Shown here piece by piece: positions 51,732 to 61,070 of a stretch of 64,000 bases of DNA (position 1 is the first letter of the stretch; each line of letters begins with the position of its first letter). The stretch comes from Paenochrobactrum pullorum (GTDB lineage: Bacteria; Pseudomonadota; Alphaproteobacteria; Rhizobiales; Rhizobiaceae). Where the stretch lies: NCBI RefSeq assembly GCF_041929845.1, contig NZ_JBHEEH010000001.1:868001-932000 (forward strand). Direction: 5' to 3'. Under the pieces are notes generated by a model. That model saw nothing but the letters and a program-made list of their open reading frames with translations. It did no database searches and was not told the DNA's origin. The position numbers and the translations under genes were made by a program.

Positions 51732-51745
51732 TTGATTTATATCAC
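51732..51745. promoter_or_regulatory. Near-consensus FNR/FixK-like box in a divergent gap
   Basis: TTGAT-TTAT-ATCAC differs from TTGAT-N4-ATCAA at one base. It lies between the divergent DUF2007 and polyprenyl synthase genes. It may be fortuitous. Confidence 0.3.
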
Positions 51746-51768
51746 TGTGCCGACAATTAGTAGCGTTG

Positions 51769-51792
51769 ACAACATGTACCCGACGATGTTGT
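51769..51792. repeat. Inverted repeat ACAACAT-N10-ATGTTGT
   Basis: A perfect 7-bp inverted repeat (51769-51775 with 51786-51792) upstream of the polyprenyl synthase gene. It could be an operator or part of an mRNA leader. Confidence 0.35.
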
Positions 51793-51887
51793 GAACAGCT
51801 TAACAATGAATTATAGCGCAGAGTATAGAAATTTGCTGCTTGAGCATTAAGAGACGCTTGAATAATGTATGCGCGCATACAGGAGTA

Positions 51888-52910
51888 ATGACATTGGGTG
51901 TGGTTCTCAACATCGGCGATACAAAAACGAATACTGGTTCGGTTCAGCCTTTGATCGACCTGACCAAAGCCGATATGGCACGGGTAAACGAATTTATTCT
52001 GGCACGGGCCGGTTCTGATGTCGAAATGATTCCTGAAGTGGCGAACCATCTGATCTCGTCAGGCGGTAAAAGATTGCGCCCGATGATGACATTGGCAACG
52101 GCCAGAATGTTCGGTTATGAAGGCACTGGTCATATCAGCCTCGCAACGTCGGTGGAATTTATGCACACTGCCACGCTTTTGCATGATGATGTGGTGGATG
52201 AAAGTGATTTACGCCGCGGCAAAAGTACAGCGCGCATGATCTGGGGTAATCAGGCTAGTGTTCTGGTTGGTGACTTCCTGCTTGGTCAGGCTTTCAAGAT
52301 GATGGTTGATGTAGGCTCGCTCGAAGCGCTCGACGTGTTGGCAACTTCTGCCTCCGTTATCGCCGAAGGTGAGGTTATGCAATTGGCTGCTGCCAAAAAC
52401 ATGGACACCACGGAAGAAGAATATTTAGCCGTTATTAAAGCCAAAACAGCAGCGCTTTTCTCGGCCGCTGCTGAAGTGGGCCCAATCATCGCCGATGCCG
52501 GTGATGAGGCACGCAAAGCTTTAAGCTCTTACGGTCTTAATCTTGGTCTTGCCTTCCAGCTGATTGATGATGCACTTGATTATGGCGGCAGTGCTGCGGA
52601 TTTGGGTAAAAATACCGGTGATGATTTCCGTGAAGGCAAAATCACCATGCCGGTTTTGCTGGCCTATAATCGTGGTTCTGATGAAGAACGCGCGTTCTGG
52701 AAACAAGCAATGGAAGAGGGCAATAATGACGATGCCGCTCTTGCCAAAGCGACCGAACTGATGGTGAAAGCCAACTCCATTGCTGACACTGTACAACGTG
52801 CGCGTGACTTTGGGGAAATGGCGCGTGAAGCGCTGAAGCCATTGCCAAATGGTGCTCATAAAGATGCACTGATGGACGTTATTGATTTTTGTATCAGCCG
52901 CGTGAACTGA
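51888..52910 (+). CDS. Polyprenyl diphosphate synthase (octaprenyl/solanesyl type)
   Basis: A 340-residue trans-isoprenyl synthase for the ubiquinone side chain. The first Asp-rich motif is LLHDDVVDESDLRRGKSTAR near residue 100 and the second QLIDDALDYGG near residue 228; HLISSGGKRLRPMM is the substrate-binding segment. ATG 51888 is used; TTG 51894 is two codons later and has better SD spacing (AGGAG, eight bases). The upstream frame to 51840 does not match the family. It fits the IspB group. Confidence 0.92.
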   Translation: MTLGVVLNIGDTKTNTGSVQPLIDLTKADMARVNEFILARAGSDVEMIPEVANHLISSGGKRLRPMMTLATARMFGYEGTGHISLATSVEFMHTATLLHDDVVDESDLRRGKSTARMIWGNQASVLVGDFLLGQAFKMMVDVGSLEALDVLATSASVIAEGEVMQLAAAKNMDTTEEEYLAVIKAKTAALFSAAAEVGPIIADAGDEARKALSSYGLNLGLAFQLIDDALDYGGSAADLGKNTGDDFREGKITMPVLLAYNRGSDEERAFWKQAMEEGNNDDAALAKATELMVKANSIADTVQRARDFGEMAREALKPLPNGAHKDALMDVIDFCISRVN

Positions 52911-53098
52911 TTTTTTACGCTGCCTCACAGCTTAGTGAGGCAGTGACATCACCGCAAAAAAGCCATTGTTTGAAGTCCAGCTAGGTCTGACTTTAAAATG
53001 AGAGGTTCATATGCGGATAAAAAGCCGGAAGCGACGGTTGTCAGGCAGGATTTTTCATTTAACAATCTTGCTGACAGAATAAAAAAGGATAGTTTGGA

Positions 53099-54895
53099 AT
53101 GCGGCGCCGCCCAGTTTTACGTCCTCTTTATGCAGCTTTGAGCATTTTGCTCTCCGGTGCTGTGTTACCCGTTTCCGGTCATGCTTCGACAAACAACTCT
53201 GTGTCGCAAGCGGAGCCTTATAAATCCATTCGCGTGGGTTCTTTCGCTGGTGCTTATCTGGCAGGCCGCGTTGCTGAAAATGATAATAATATGCCTGCAA
53301 CGATTGATTTTTATCGTCAGGCATTGGCATTTGATCCGGGCAATTTGCAGTTAAAGCAGGATTTGCTGCTGGCCTTGCTCACCAATGGCCAGTTTGAAGA
53401 AGCGCTGCCTTGGGCAAAAGAGCTGCAAAATAATCCGGAAATTGAACGTTTTTCCCGTCTTGCTCTGGCGGTTGATGCCATTTCGCGCAAACAATATCGG
53501 CAAGCTCGTCCATTGCTGGATTACTCTGTGCAGTCCGACATGGATAAACTGTCCTCACAGCTGATTAAAGCTTGGGCAAATTATGGTGCCGGTAATCCAA
53601 AAAATGCAGCTGCCGCTATTGAAGCGATCAAAGGGCCGCAATGGTTTAAGCTGTTTCGCACATATAATTCGGCTTTGATGGCGGATTTGTCCGGACAGGT
53701 GAAGGCCGCTGAAGGTTTTTATCAAAAAGCAGTGGCGGATAAAGCCGGTGGCGGTGCTGCCCCTGATACTTACGAACGCATCGTCATTTCTTATACAGGT
53801 TTTAAAGCGCGTCATGGCGATATCAAAGGTGCGATTGAGATTTTGAAGAGTGCTGAAGAATTGCTGACCGGACGCAAAACTTTAGCCGAGATGCGTTATA
53901 CGCTTGAAGCAGGCAAAGTGCCTGAACGCTTGATTGCCAACCCGCAACAGGGTGCGGCAGAAGTTTTATATTCGCTTGGCACGGCGATTAATCGCAGCGG
54001 TGCAGAAGCTTTTGCTAAATTATATTTGCAGATGTCACTGCCATTGCGTCCCGATGATGATGCGACATTGTTCCAGCTTGGTGATATATCAGCGAAATTA
54101 CGCCAGCCGGAAAGCGCGATTGATTATTATGGCCGAGTGCCGGAAAGTTCCTTTTATCGTAATGATGCCGAGATGCAGCTGGCGTTGAATTTGGCGGAAA
54201 GCGAAAGAGAAAAAGAAGCGATTGCACATCTGACCGCTTTGCTGGAGCGCGACAAAAAGGATATGCGCACCTATCTGGCCTTGGGCAGTGTTTATGCGCA
54301 GGCAAAAGATTATGCCAATTCAGCCAAGACCTATGATCAGGCTGTCGCCTTAATTGAAAAACCGGAGCGTGCAGATTGGACGATCTATTTTCAGCGCGGC
54401 ATTTCTTATGAACGCTTGAAAGAATGGGAAAAGGCCGAGCCTAATTTTAAGCAGGCTTTGGAATTGTTCCCGGATCAGCCGCAGGTGTTGAATTATCTGG
54501 GTTATTCATGGGTTGATATGGGTATCAATCTTGAAGAAGCACTGGATATGATCCGCAAGGCTGTCGAATTGCGTCCGCAGGATGGGTACATTACAGATTC
54601 GCTCGGTTGGGCTTATTATAAGCTCGGGCGCTATGATGACGCCGTGGCAGAGCTTGAAAAGGCGGTTAAACTGCGCCCTGAAGATGCGACAATCAATGAC
54701 CATTTGGGCGATGCTTATTGGCAGGCCGGACGTCAGTTGGAAGCCACTTTCCAGTGGAACCATGCGATTGCCGGTAAACCGGAACCGGAAGAACTTGCCA
54801 AGATTGAGGAAAAACTCAAAAAGGGCTTAAGCGCTCCGGAAAATCCGGTCAAAGCGGATACACCGGAAGATGATAAGCCGGACCCGAAGCTTTAA
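53099..54895 (+). CDS. Large secreted TPR protein
   Basis: A 598-residue protein with a signal peptide (RPLYAALSILLSGAVLPVSGHAS, about residues 7-30) and TPR repeats throughout; the clearest are near the C terminus (YFQRGISYERLKEWEKAEPNFKQALELFPDQPQVLNYLGYSWVDMG and YITDSLGWAYYKLGRYDDAVAELEKAVKLRPED). Periplasmic TPR proteins of this layout act in envelope assembly. The distance and direction place it between the polyprenyl synthase and glyQ, as in Brucella relatives. The start ATG 53099 is the first in frame. Confidence 0.88.
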   Translation: MRRRPVLRPLYAALSILLSGAVLPVSGHASTNNSVSQAEPYKSIRVGSFAGAYLAGRVAENDNNMPATIDFYRQALAFDPGNLQLKQDLLLALLTNGQFEEALPWAKELQNNPEIERFSRLALAVDAISRKQYRQARPLLDYSVQSDMDKLSSQLIKAWANYGAGNPKNAAAAIEAIKGPQWFKLFRTYNSALMADLSGQVKAAEGFYQKAVADKAGGGAAPDTYERIVISYTGFKARHGDIKGAIEILKSAEELLTGRKTLAEMRYTLEAGKVPERLIANPQQGAAEVLYSLGTAINRSGAEAFAKLYLQMSLPLRPDDDATLFQLGDISAKLRQPESAIDYYGRVPESSFYRNDAEMQLALNLAESEREKEAIAHLTALLERDKKDMRTYLALGSVYAQAKDYANSAKTYDQAVALIEKPERADWTIYFQRGISYERLKEWEKAEPNFKQALELFPDQPQVLNYLGYSWVDMGINLEEALDMIRKAVELRPQDGYITDSLGWAYYKLGRYDDAVAELEKAVKLRPEDATINDHLGDAYWQAGRQLEATFQWNHAIAGKPEPEELAKIEEKLKKGLSAPENPVKADTPEDDKPDPKL

Positions 54896-55001
54896 CTCAA
54901 TTTTTCACGACATTGACAGGCTCGGTTCAGCTAAGGCTTGACCCATGCAGGCGGACAATTTAGACCGAGCTATTCTCTTGAAACACAGACGAGGCCCGTA
55001 C

Positions 55002-55976
55002 GTGACCACCACGCTGCCTGACCACATGCATCCGACCCGCTCTTTTCAGGGCTTTATCATGGCGCTCCAGAATTACTGGGCGAACCATGGCTGCACTATT
55101 TTGCAGCCATATGACATGGAGGTCGGCGCAGGGACGCTGCATCCGTCCACCACATTGCGTGCGCTGGGGCCTAAACCTTGGAATGTCGCCTATGTGCAGC
55201 CTTCACGCCGCCCAAAGGATGGCCGCTATGGTGAAAATCCGAATCGTATGCAGCATTATTACCAGTATCAGGTGCTGCTAAAACCAAGCCCGCCAAATTT
55301 GCAGGAGCTTTATCTGGGCTCGCTGAAGGCGATTGGTATTGATACCGAATTGCACGACATCCGCTTTGTCGAGGATGACTGGGAAAATCCAACCACCGGC
55401 TCTTGGGGTTTGGGTTGGGAATGCTGGTGCGACGGTATGGAAATTTCGCAGTTCACTTATTTCCAGCAGGTTTGCGGCATTGAGTGTGCGCCCGTTGCAG
55501 GTGAATTGACCTACGGTTTGGAACGTCTTGCCATGTATGTGCAGGGCGTGGACAATGTTTATGATTTGAATTTCAATGGTTTGGAAGGTGAGGACAAGGT
55601 CACTTATGGCGATGTGTTCTTGCAGACCGAGCAGGAATATTCGCGTTACAATTTCGAGATCGCCAATACGGATATGCTGCATCAGCATTTTGAAGATGCG
55701 GAAGCAGAATGTAAGGCCGTTTTGGATTTTGGAGTATCACAAGAGGCGGGGAGTGCTGAAGGTACGACAGGGAAACTACACAAGTGCGTGTTCCCGGCCT
55801 ATGACTATGCGATTAAAGCATCGCATATTTTCAACTTGATGGATGCACGTGGTGTCATCTCGGTGACTGAACGACAGAGCTATATCTTACGTGTTCGCAA
55901 TCTGGCGCGCCAATGTGGTGAAGCCTTCTTGCAGACCGAAGCCGGTGGCGTAAATTATAAAAATGAGACACGCTGA
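55002..55976 (+). CDS. glyQ: Glycyl-tRNA synthetase alpha subunit
   Basis: A 324-residue protein, the catalytic alpha chain of the heterotetrameric synthetase: HPTRSFQGFIMALQNYWANHGCTILQPYDMEVGAGTLHPST, GLGWECWCDGMEISQFTYFQQVCG and GLERLAMYVQGV are diagnostic. GTG 55002 has GAGG seven bases upstream; the longer frame from 54945 adds no family residues. Its stop overlaps the start of a 37-codon ORF (TGATG), which is followed by glyS in the same way. Confidence 0.94.
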   Translation: MTTTLPDHMHPTRSFQGFIMALQNYWANHGCTILQPYDMEVGAGTLHPSTTLRALGPKPWNVAYVQPSRRPKDGRYGENPNRMQHYYQYQVLLKPSPPNLQELYLGSLKAIGIDTELHDIRFVEDDWENPTTGSWGLGWECWCDGMEISQFTYFQQVCGIECAPVAGELTYGLERLAMYVQGVDNVYDLNFNGLEGEDKVTYGDVFLQTEQEYSRYNFEIANTDMLHQHFEDAEAECKAVLDFGVSQEAGSAEGTTGKLHKCVFPAYDYAIKASHIFNLMDARGVISVTERQSYILRVRNLARQCGEAFLQTEAGGVNYKNETR

Positions 55977-56089
55977 TGCCTGATTTATTACTTGAGTTAT
56001 TTTCCGAGGAAATTCCGGCACAGCCGTTCGCCCGCCGCGTAGCGAGGACGGACAAAGAAGAAAATAAGCATGCGGAGGGCGCACGCTGA
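55976..56089 (+). CDS. 37-codon ORF duplicating the GlyS N terminus
   Basis: The frame begins MPDLLLELFSEEIPA, identical in protein to the first 15 residues of glyS that starts at 56089, then continues as QPFARRVARTDKEENKHAEG and stops. The two nucleotide copies are the same for the first 18 bases (ACGCTGATGCCTGATTTA) and then differ at many third positions, so this is not a recent copy. TGATG overlaps at both ends couple it to glyQ and glyS. A hairpin CCGTTCGC/GCGA-GG-ACGG follows the duplicated part. Likely a remnant of an earlier glyS start, or an insertion. Confidence 0.6.
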   Translation: MPDLLLELFSEEIPAQPFARRVARTDKEENKHAEGAR

Positions 56090-58260
56090 TGCCTGATTTA
56101 CTATTAGAACTTTTCTCCGAGGAAATCCCAGCGCGCATGCAGCGCAAGGCGGCCGGCGATTTTAAAAAGTTGATTACCGATGGTTTGGTGGATGCAGGGC
56201 TGATCTATGAAGCTGCAACTGCTTATTGGACGCCGCGTCGTCTGGCGCTTGATATTCGCGGCCTGACTGTGCGCTCCAAAGATATTCGCGAAGAAATCAA
56301 AGGTCCGTCCACATCCGCACCGGAACAGGCGATTGCAGGCTTTTTGCGTAAAGCCGGTTTGAGCGATGTCAGTGAAGCGCATGTGCATAGTGACCCGAAA
56401 AAGGGTGATTTCTATGTCGCGCATTTGGTGAAAACCGGCCGCACTGCCGAAGAAATCATTGCCGAACTGGTGCCAGCCACCATCCGCAATTTCCCGTGGC
56501 CTAAATCCATGCGTTGGGGTAAGGCTTCAGCTCAATCCGGCGCATTGCGCTGGGTGCGTCCATTACAATCCATCCTTTGCACCTTCGGCCCTGAAACCGA
56601 AGAAACCAAAGTGATCGAGTTCGAAGTGGGTGGCATCCATTCCGGCAATGTCACTTTTGGCCATCGTTTCCTGAGTGACGGACAACCGATCAAAGTGCGC
56701 CGCTTTGACGATTATGTCGCAAAGCTGGAAAAGGCTTTTGTGGTGCTGGACGCTGAACGCCGCAAGGAAATCATCGCAACCGATGCTCGCAATCTGGCTT
56801 TTGCATCCGGACTTGATCTGGTTGAAGATGAAGGCTTGCTGGAAGAAGTTTCCGGTCTGGTGGAATGGCCGGTAGTGCTGATGGGCGAATTTGAGGAAGA
56901 ATTCCTCGCTATCCCGCCGGAAGTCATTCAGCTGACAATTCGTGTGAACCAGAAATGTTTTGTCACCCGCAAACAGGGTGAAGAAACCGCACTTTCCAAC
57001 AAGTTCATTCTGGTGTCGAATATCGTTGCCCGTGATGGCGGCAAGGAAATTGCATTCGGTAACGGCAAGGTCGTGCGCGCACGTCTGTCTGATGCTTTGT
57101 ATTTCTGGCATACCGATCAGGCCAATATGCCTGATATGGACAAATTGCAGGCTTCCGCTGCCAAATTTGCGCTTGATCTGGCCAAGCCGCTTGATCAGCG
57201 CATGGCGCGTTTGGATGCACTCAATGTGACCTTCCATGCCAAGCTTGGCACACAAGGCGCACGCGTTGCCCGTATTGAAAGCCTGGCCGCAGCCATTGCG
57301 CCGCTGATTGGTGCCGATGTGGCCTTGACCAAGCGTGCAGCCGTTCTGGCAAAAGCAGATTTGCAGACCGAAGTTGTCGGTGAATTCCCTGAATTGCAGG
57401 GTGCAATGGGGCATAAATATGCGCTGCTTCAGGGCGAGAACCCAAGTGTTGCGCAAGCATTGGAAGACCATTACAAGCCGCAGGGCCCATCCGACCGTGT
57501 GCCGCGTGATCCGGTTGCCGTTGCTGTGGCATTGGCCGATAAGATCGACACGCTGACAGGATTCTGGGCTATTGATGAAAAGCCGACTGGCTCGAAAGAC
57601 CCTTACGCTCTGCGCCGTGCAGCTTTGGGTGTTATTCGCTTGATCCTTGACAATGATGTGCGTGTAGCGCTGAAAGATTTAATCAAAAACGCGGAAAGCG
57701 GCCTTGCATCAGTTAAAAATCTGGCTTCGCGTGATGTGGGGGCTGATCTTCTGTCCTTCTTGCATGATCGTTTCAAGGTTTACTTGAAAGACGAAGGTGC
57801 GCGTCACGATGCAATTGATGCGGTTCTGTCTGCTGATGCTGACAATCTGCTGCTGGTTGCACGTCGTCTTGAAGCGCTGATCGTTTTCATCAACACAGAA
57901 GACGGCAAGAACTTGCTAGCCGGTACAAAACGTGCCGCCAATATTCTGGCTGCAGAAGAGAAAAAAGGCGCTTTAGTTGATATTGCCATTGATGCTTCTT
58001 TATTCACACAGGATGAAGAAAAAGCATTGCATGAGGCTGTGCAGGCGGCATCCACAGAAGCAAAGGCCGCAATCGAGAGGGAAGATTTTGCTGCTGCCAT
58101 GACGGCAATGGCACTGTTGCGTGCGCCGGTTGATGCTTTCTTTGAAGGCGTACTGGTTAATGATGAGAATGAAAAAATACGTGCCAACCGTCTGGCTCTT
58201 TTGAATGCCATTCGTGATGTGACATCTCAGGTGGCGAATTTCTCTAAAATCGCTGGTTGA
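56089..58260 (+). CDS. glyS: Glycyl-tRNA synthetase beta subunit
   Basis: A 723-residue beta chain of tetrameric glycyl-tRNA synthetase. It begins MPDLLLELFSEEIPARMQRK, and carries FPWPKSMRWGKASAQSGALRWVRPLQSILCTFGP, LVEWPVVLMGEFEEEFLAIPPEV, MGHKYALLQGENPSVAQALEDHYKPQGPSD and a C-terminal anticodon-binding part ending FFEGVLVNDENEKIRANRLALL. The start overlaps the upstream ORF by one base, with GGAGG ten bases before ATG. Confidence 0.95.
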   Translation: MPDLLLELFSEEIPARMQRKAAGDFKKLITDGLVDAGLIYEAATAYWTPRRLALDIRGLTVRSKDIREEIKGPSTSAPEQAIAGFLRKAGLSDVSEAHVHSDPKKGDFYVAHLVKTGRTAEEIIAELVPATIRNFPWPKSMRWGKASAQSGALRWVRPLQSILCTFGPETEETKVIEFEVGGIHSGNVTFGHRFLSDGQPIKVRRFDDYVAKLEKAFVVLDAERRKEIIATDARNLAFASGLDLVEDEGLLEEVSGLVEWPVVLMGEFEEEFLAIPPEVIQLTIRVNQKCFVTRKQGEETALSNKFILVSNIVARDGGKEIAFGNGKVVRARLSDALYFWHTDQANMPDMDKLQASAAKFALDLAKPLDQRMARLDALNVTFHAKLGTQGARVARIESLAAAIAPLIGADVALTKRAAVLAKADLQTEVVGEFPELQGAMGHKYALLQGENPSVAQALEDHYKPQGPSDRVPRDPVAVAVALADKIDTLTGFWAIDEKPTGSKDPYALRRAALGVIRLILDNDVRVALKDLIKNAESGLASVKNLASRDVGADLLSFLHDRFKVYLKDEGARHDAIDAVLSADADNLLLVARRLEALIVFINTEDGKNLLAGTKRAANILAAEEKKGALVDIAIDASLFTQDEEKALHEAVQAASTEAKAAIEREDFAAAMTAMALLRAPVDAFFEGVLVNDENEKIRANRLALLNAIRDVTSQVANFSKIAG

Positions 58261-58280
58261 TAATGCACTAGATTTTATAA

Positions 58281-58312
58281 AAACGCGTCTCTAACGGGGC
58301 GCGTTTTTGTTT
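58281..58312 (+). terminator. Terminator after glyS
   Basis: AAACGCG pairs with CGCGTTT around a 12-base loop, followed by a TTTTTG run, about 20 bases after the glyS stop. Confidence 0.8.
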
Positions 58313-58442
58313 AGCCTGGCTTTATGTATTTTGTCGCATTATCCAGCGCAAAACCGGTACCCACTTTTGCTGGAAATGCTTTAATAATTTTCTGGGCTTG
58401 GGCGTCAGCTTTGGGTAAACAGAGCTGACAGGAGATTATAAC

Positions 58443-59414
58443 GTGTCCCGAATGATAAAACTGGATCAAAGCGGTGTTGAGGCGGCAGTTCGAGTGCTGG
58501 CAGATGGCGGCTTGGTCGCAATCCCCACCGAAACAGTTTATGGCTTGGCAGCCGATGCCACCAATGGCGAGGCGGTGGCGAGCATTTTTGCCGCTAAAGG
58601 CCGGCCGCATTTCAATCCGTTGATCGCGCATGTCAGTGATCTGGCTATGGCCAAACGCTATGTGCAGTTTGATGCTGTGTCGGAAGCGCTTGGCCATTAT
58701 TTCTGGCCGGGGCCGTTAACATTGGTGCTGCCACTTATACCTGCGGGTGAGGGGCGCAACATTCATCCATTAGCCACTGCCGGTCTTGAAACATTGGCGA
58801 TACGGATGCCGCAAGGGGCAGTGCGCGATATTATTGTCAAGCTTGACCGTCCTATCTCTGCACCGAGCGCCAATCGCTCCGGCCGTATCAGCCCCACCAG
58901 CGCCGAGGCGGTGGCGGAAGATCTGGGTGAGCGGGTGGATTTGATTTTGGACGCAGGCGCTTGTGAAGTGGGCTTGGAATCAACCATCGTGAAGGTGGAA
59001 GGTGACGCAATTTATCTGCTGCGTCCGGGCGGTTTGGCAGCAGAAGAGATTGAAGAATTTACCGGTAAGCCATTGCTGCGCCTTGATCAGCGCGCCGCCA
59101 TTCAAGCGCCGGGAATGTTGAAATCCCATTATGCGCCTAACGCGCAAATGCGGCTTAATGTCGATACCGTTTACGCTGGCGAAGCTTTGCTCGCTTTTGG
59201 CCAAACCCGTGTGCAAGGCCATGAAAATGCCATGGCGATCCTCAATCTGAGCGAAAGCGGAAATTTGCGCGAAGCAGCGGCCAATCTTTTCGATTATATG
59301 AAGAAACTCGACACTTATGGGGCTGCGACCATTGCGGTGGAACCTATTCCGGTGAGCGGTTTAGGCGAGGCCATTGCTGATCGTTTGGCGCGTGCCGCCG
59401 CACCGCGTGATTGA
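58443..59414 (+). CDS. L-threonylcarbamoyladenylate synthase (TsaC/Sua5)
   Basis: A 323-residue protein with an N-terminal YrdC/TsaC domain (ADGGLVAIPTETVYGLAADATNG, KGRPHFNPLIAHV, YFWPGPLTLVLPL, SAPSANRSGRISPT) and a C-terminal Sua5 domain (MLKSHYAPNA). It makes the threonylcarbamoyl-AMP used for the t6A base of tRNA. GTG 58443 follows AGGAG by eight bases; the ATG nine bases later lacks it. Confidence 0.93.
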   Translation: MSRMIKLDQSGVEAAVRVLADGGLVAIPTETVYGLAADATNGEAVASIFAAKGRPHFNPLIAHVSDLAMAKRYVQFDAVSEALGHYFWPGPLTLVLPLIPAGEGRNIHPLATAGLETLAIRMPQGAVRDIIVKLDRPISAPSANRSGRISPTSAEAVAEDLGERVDLILDAGACEVGLESTIVKVEGDAIYLLRPGGLAAEEIEEFTGKPLLRLDQRAAIQAPGMLKSHYAPNAQMRLNVDTVYAGEALLAFGQTRVQGHENAMAILNLSESGNLREAAANLFDYMKKLDTYGAATIAVEPIPVSGLGEAIADRLARAAAPRD

Positions 59415-59428
59415 AAAGGTAAAATGAG

Positions 59429-60850
59429 ATGGCTGAGCTTTTATCACCTGCACTGATTGCAAAATTCAAAGCAATTGTTGGTGATCCATATGCTTTGACC
59501 GATCAAGCTGATATCGCTCCTTATCTCATCGAACAGCGCGATTTATATCACGGGCGCTCTGCACTGGTTTTGCGACCTTCCAATACCGAACAAGTGGCGG
59601 CGATTTTAAAACTCGCCAGCGAAACCGGCACAGTGATTGTGCCGCAAGGTGGCAATACTGGGCTGGTTGGTGCACAGCAGCCGGACGAAAGCGGCAAAGC
59701 GGTGATTTTATCACTTAGCCGTATGAATAAAATCCGTGAACTTGATCCGGTCGGCAATCTGATTACCTTGGAAGCGGGCGCAATTTTGCAAAATGTGCAA
59801 CAGGCCGCAGATAAAGAAGATCGTTTGTTTCCATTGTCGTTGGGTTCTGAAGGTTCTTGCCAAATTGGTGGCAATTTAAGTTCCAATGCGGGCGGCACGG
59901 CGGTTCTTAGCTTTGGCAATATGCGCGAGCTTTGTTTAGGGCTGGAAGTGGTATTGCCGACCGGCGAGATTTTAAATGATCTGCGCTACGTCAAAAAAGA
60001 CAATAGCGGCTATAATCTCAAAGATCTGTTCATTGGCGCAGAAGGCACTTTAGGCGTCATCACTGCGGCAGTGTTGAAGCTTTTTCCAAAGCCTAAAGGC
60101 AAAGCGGTTGCCTATGCGGGGCTCAAATCACCTGAGGCGGCGTTGCAATTGTTTAAAATTGCGACGGAAAAGGCCGGTTCCAGCCTTACAGGTTTTGAAC
60201 TGATGCCGCGCATTGGCGTGGAATTTACCGTCAAACATGTGGAGGGCGCGCGTGACCCGCTGCAAGCCCCGCATGATTGGTATGTGCTGATTGATATTTC
60301 CTCCAGCCGCTCGCAAGCAGATGCGCAAAGCTTGATGGAAGATATTCTCACAGTGAGTTTTGAGGCCGATATTGTGCAGGATGCAGCTTTGGCTGCCAAT
60401 ATCGCGCAGGCGCAGTCTTTCTGGAAAATGCGTGAGGAAATGTCCTGGGCGCAAAAGCCTGAAGGCGGCTCGATCAAGCATGATATTTCGGTGCCTGTCG
60501 CAACCATTCCAGCCTTTATTAAAGAAGCGGAAAAAGCGGTGTTGGAAATGGTGCCTGATGCCCGTCTGGTATGCTTTGGTCATATTGGTGACGGTAATTT
60601 ACATTTTAACATTTCGCAGCCGATTGGTGCAGAAAAACAAGCATTTTTAAGCCTTTGGGCGGAGGTAAATCATAAAGTTCACGCCATTGTGGATAAATAT
60701 AATGGATCGATTTCGGCAGAACACGGCATTGGTCAGCTGAAACGTGAAGAACTTTTGTGCTATAAATCACCTGTTGCTTTGGATTTAATGCGACGCATCA
60801 AAAAAGAACTTGATCCGTCAGGCATTATGAATCCTGGAAAAATATTATAA
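59429..60850 (+). CDS. FAD-binding oxidase/dehydrogenase (GlcD/D-2-hydroxyacid type)
   Basis: A 473-residue flavoenzyme of the GlcD/D-lactate dehydrogenase/D-2-hydroxyglutarate dehydrogenase group. The PCMH-type FAD site is VIVPQGGNTGLVGAQQP near residue 70, with SEGSCQIGGNLSSNAGG near 140 and the C-terminal CFGHIGDGNLHFNISQP and HGIGQLKREE. It lies 14 bases after the tsaC/sua5 gene. Substrate cannot be told from sequence. Confidence 0.9.
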   Translation: MAELLSPALIAKFKAIVGDPYALTDQADIAPYLIEQRDLYHGRSALVLRPSNTEQVAAILKLASETGTVIVPQGGNTGLVGAQQPDESGKAVILSLSRMNKIRELDPVGNLITLEAGAILQNVQQAADKEDRLFPLSLGSEGSCQIGGNLSSNAGGTAVLSFGNMRELCLGLEVVLPTGEILNDLRYVKKDNSGYNLKDLFIGAEGTLGVITAAVLKLFPKPKGKAVAYAGLKSPEAALQLFKIATEKAGSSLTGFELMPRIGVEFTVKHVEGARDPLQAPHDWYVLIDISSSRSQADAQSLMEDILTVSFEADIVQDAALAANIAQAQSFWKMREEMSWAQKPEGGSIKHDISVPVATIPAFIKEAEKAVLEMVPDARLVCFGHIGDGNLHFNISQPIGAEKQAFLSLWAEVNHKVHAIVDKYNGSISAEHGIGQLKREELLCYKSPVALDLMRRIKKELDPSGIMNPGKIL

Positions 60851-61070
60851 AACAATGGGTTAATATGGTTTTGGTGCTCGCCACTCCACTGGTGCAAGAT
60901 TGATACAGTGGGATGTTGTTGTATTTATAAGGTTTCCGAAACCTTACAGACGTTTTTGTTCTGGTAACCAATAATAATAGTCAGAGTTTCTTAACCTAAC
61001 TTCTTAAAGCCGTCGGTAATAACCGTGGCCTATATTATCTCCAACGAAGGCCGTTAAGGCTCGCAAAGAG

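Noticed and set aside
56563..57471. Minus-strand open frame of 302 codons opposite glyS
   Set aside because: Composition is unlike any protein family and it lies within the conserved glyS coding region.
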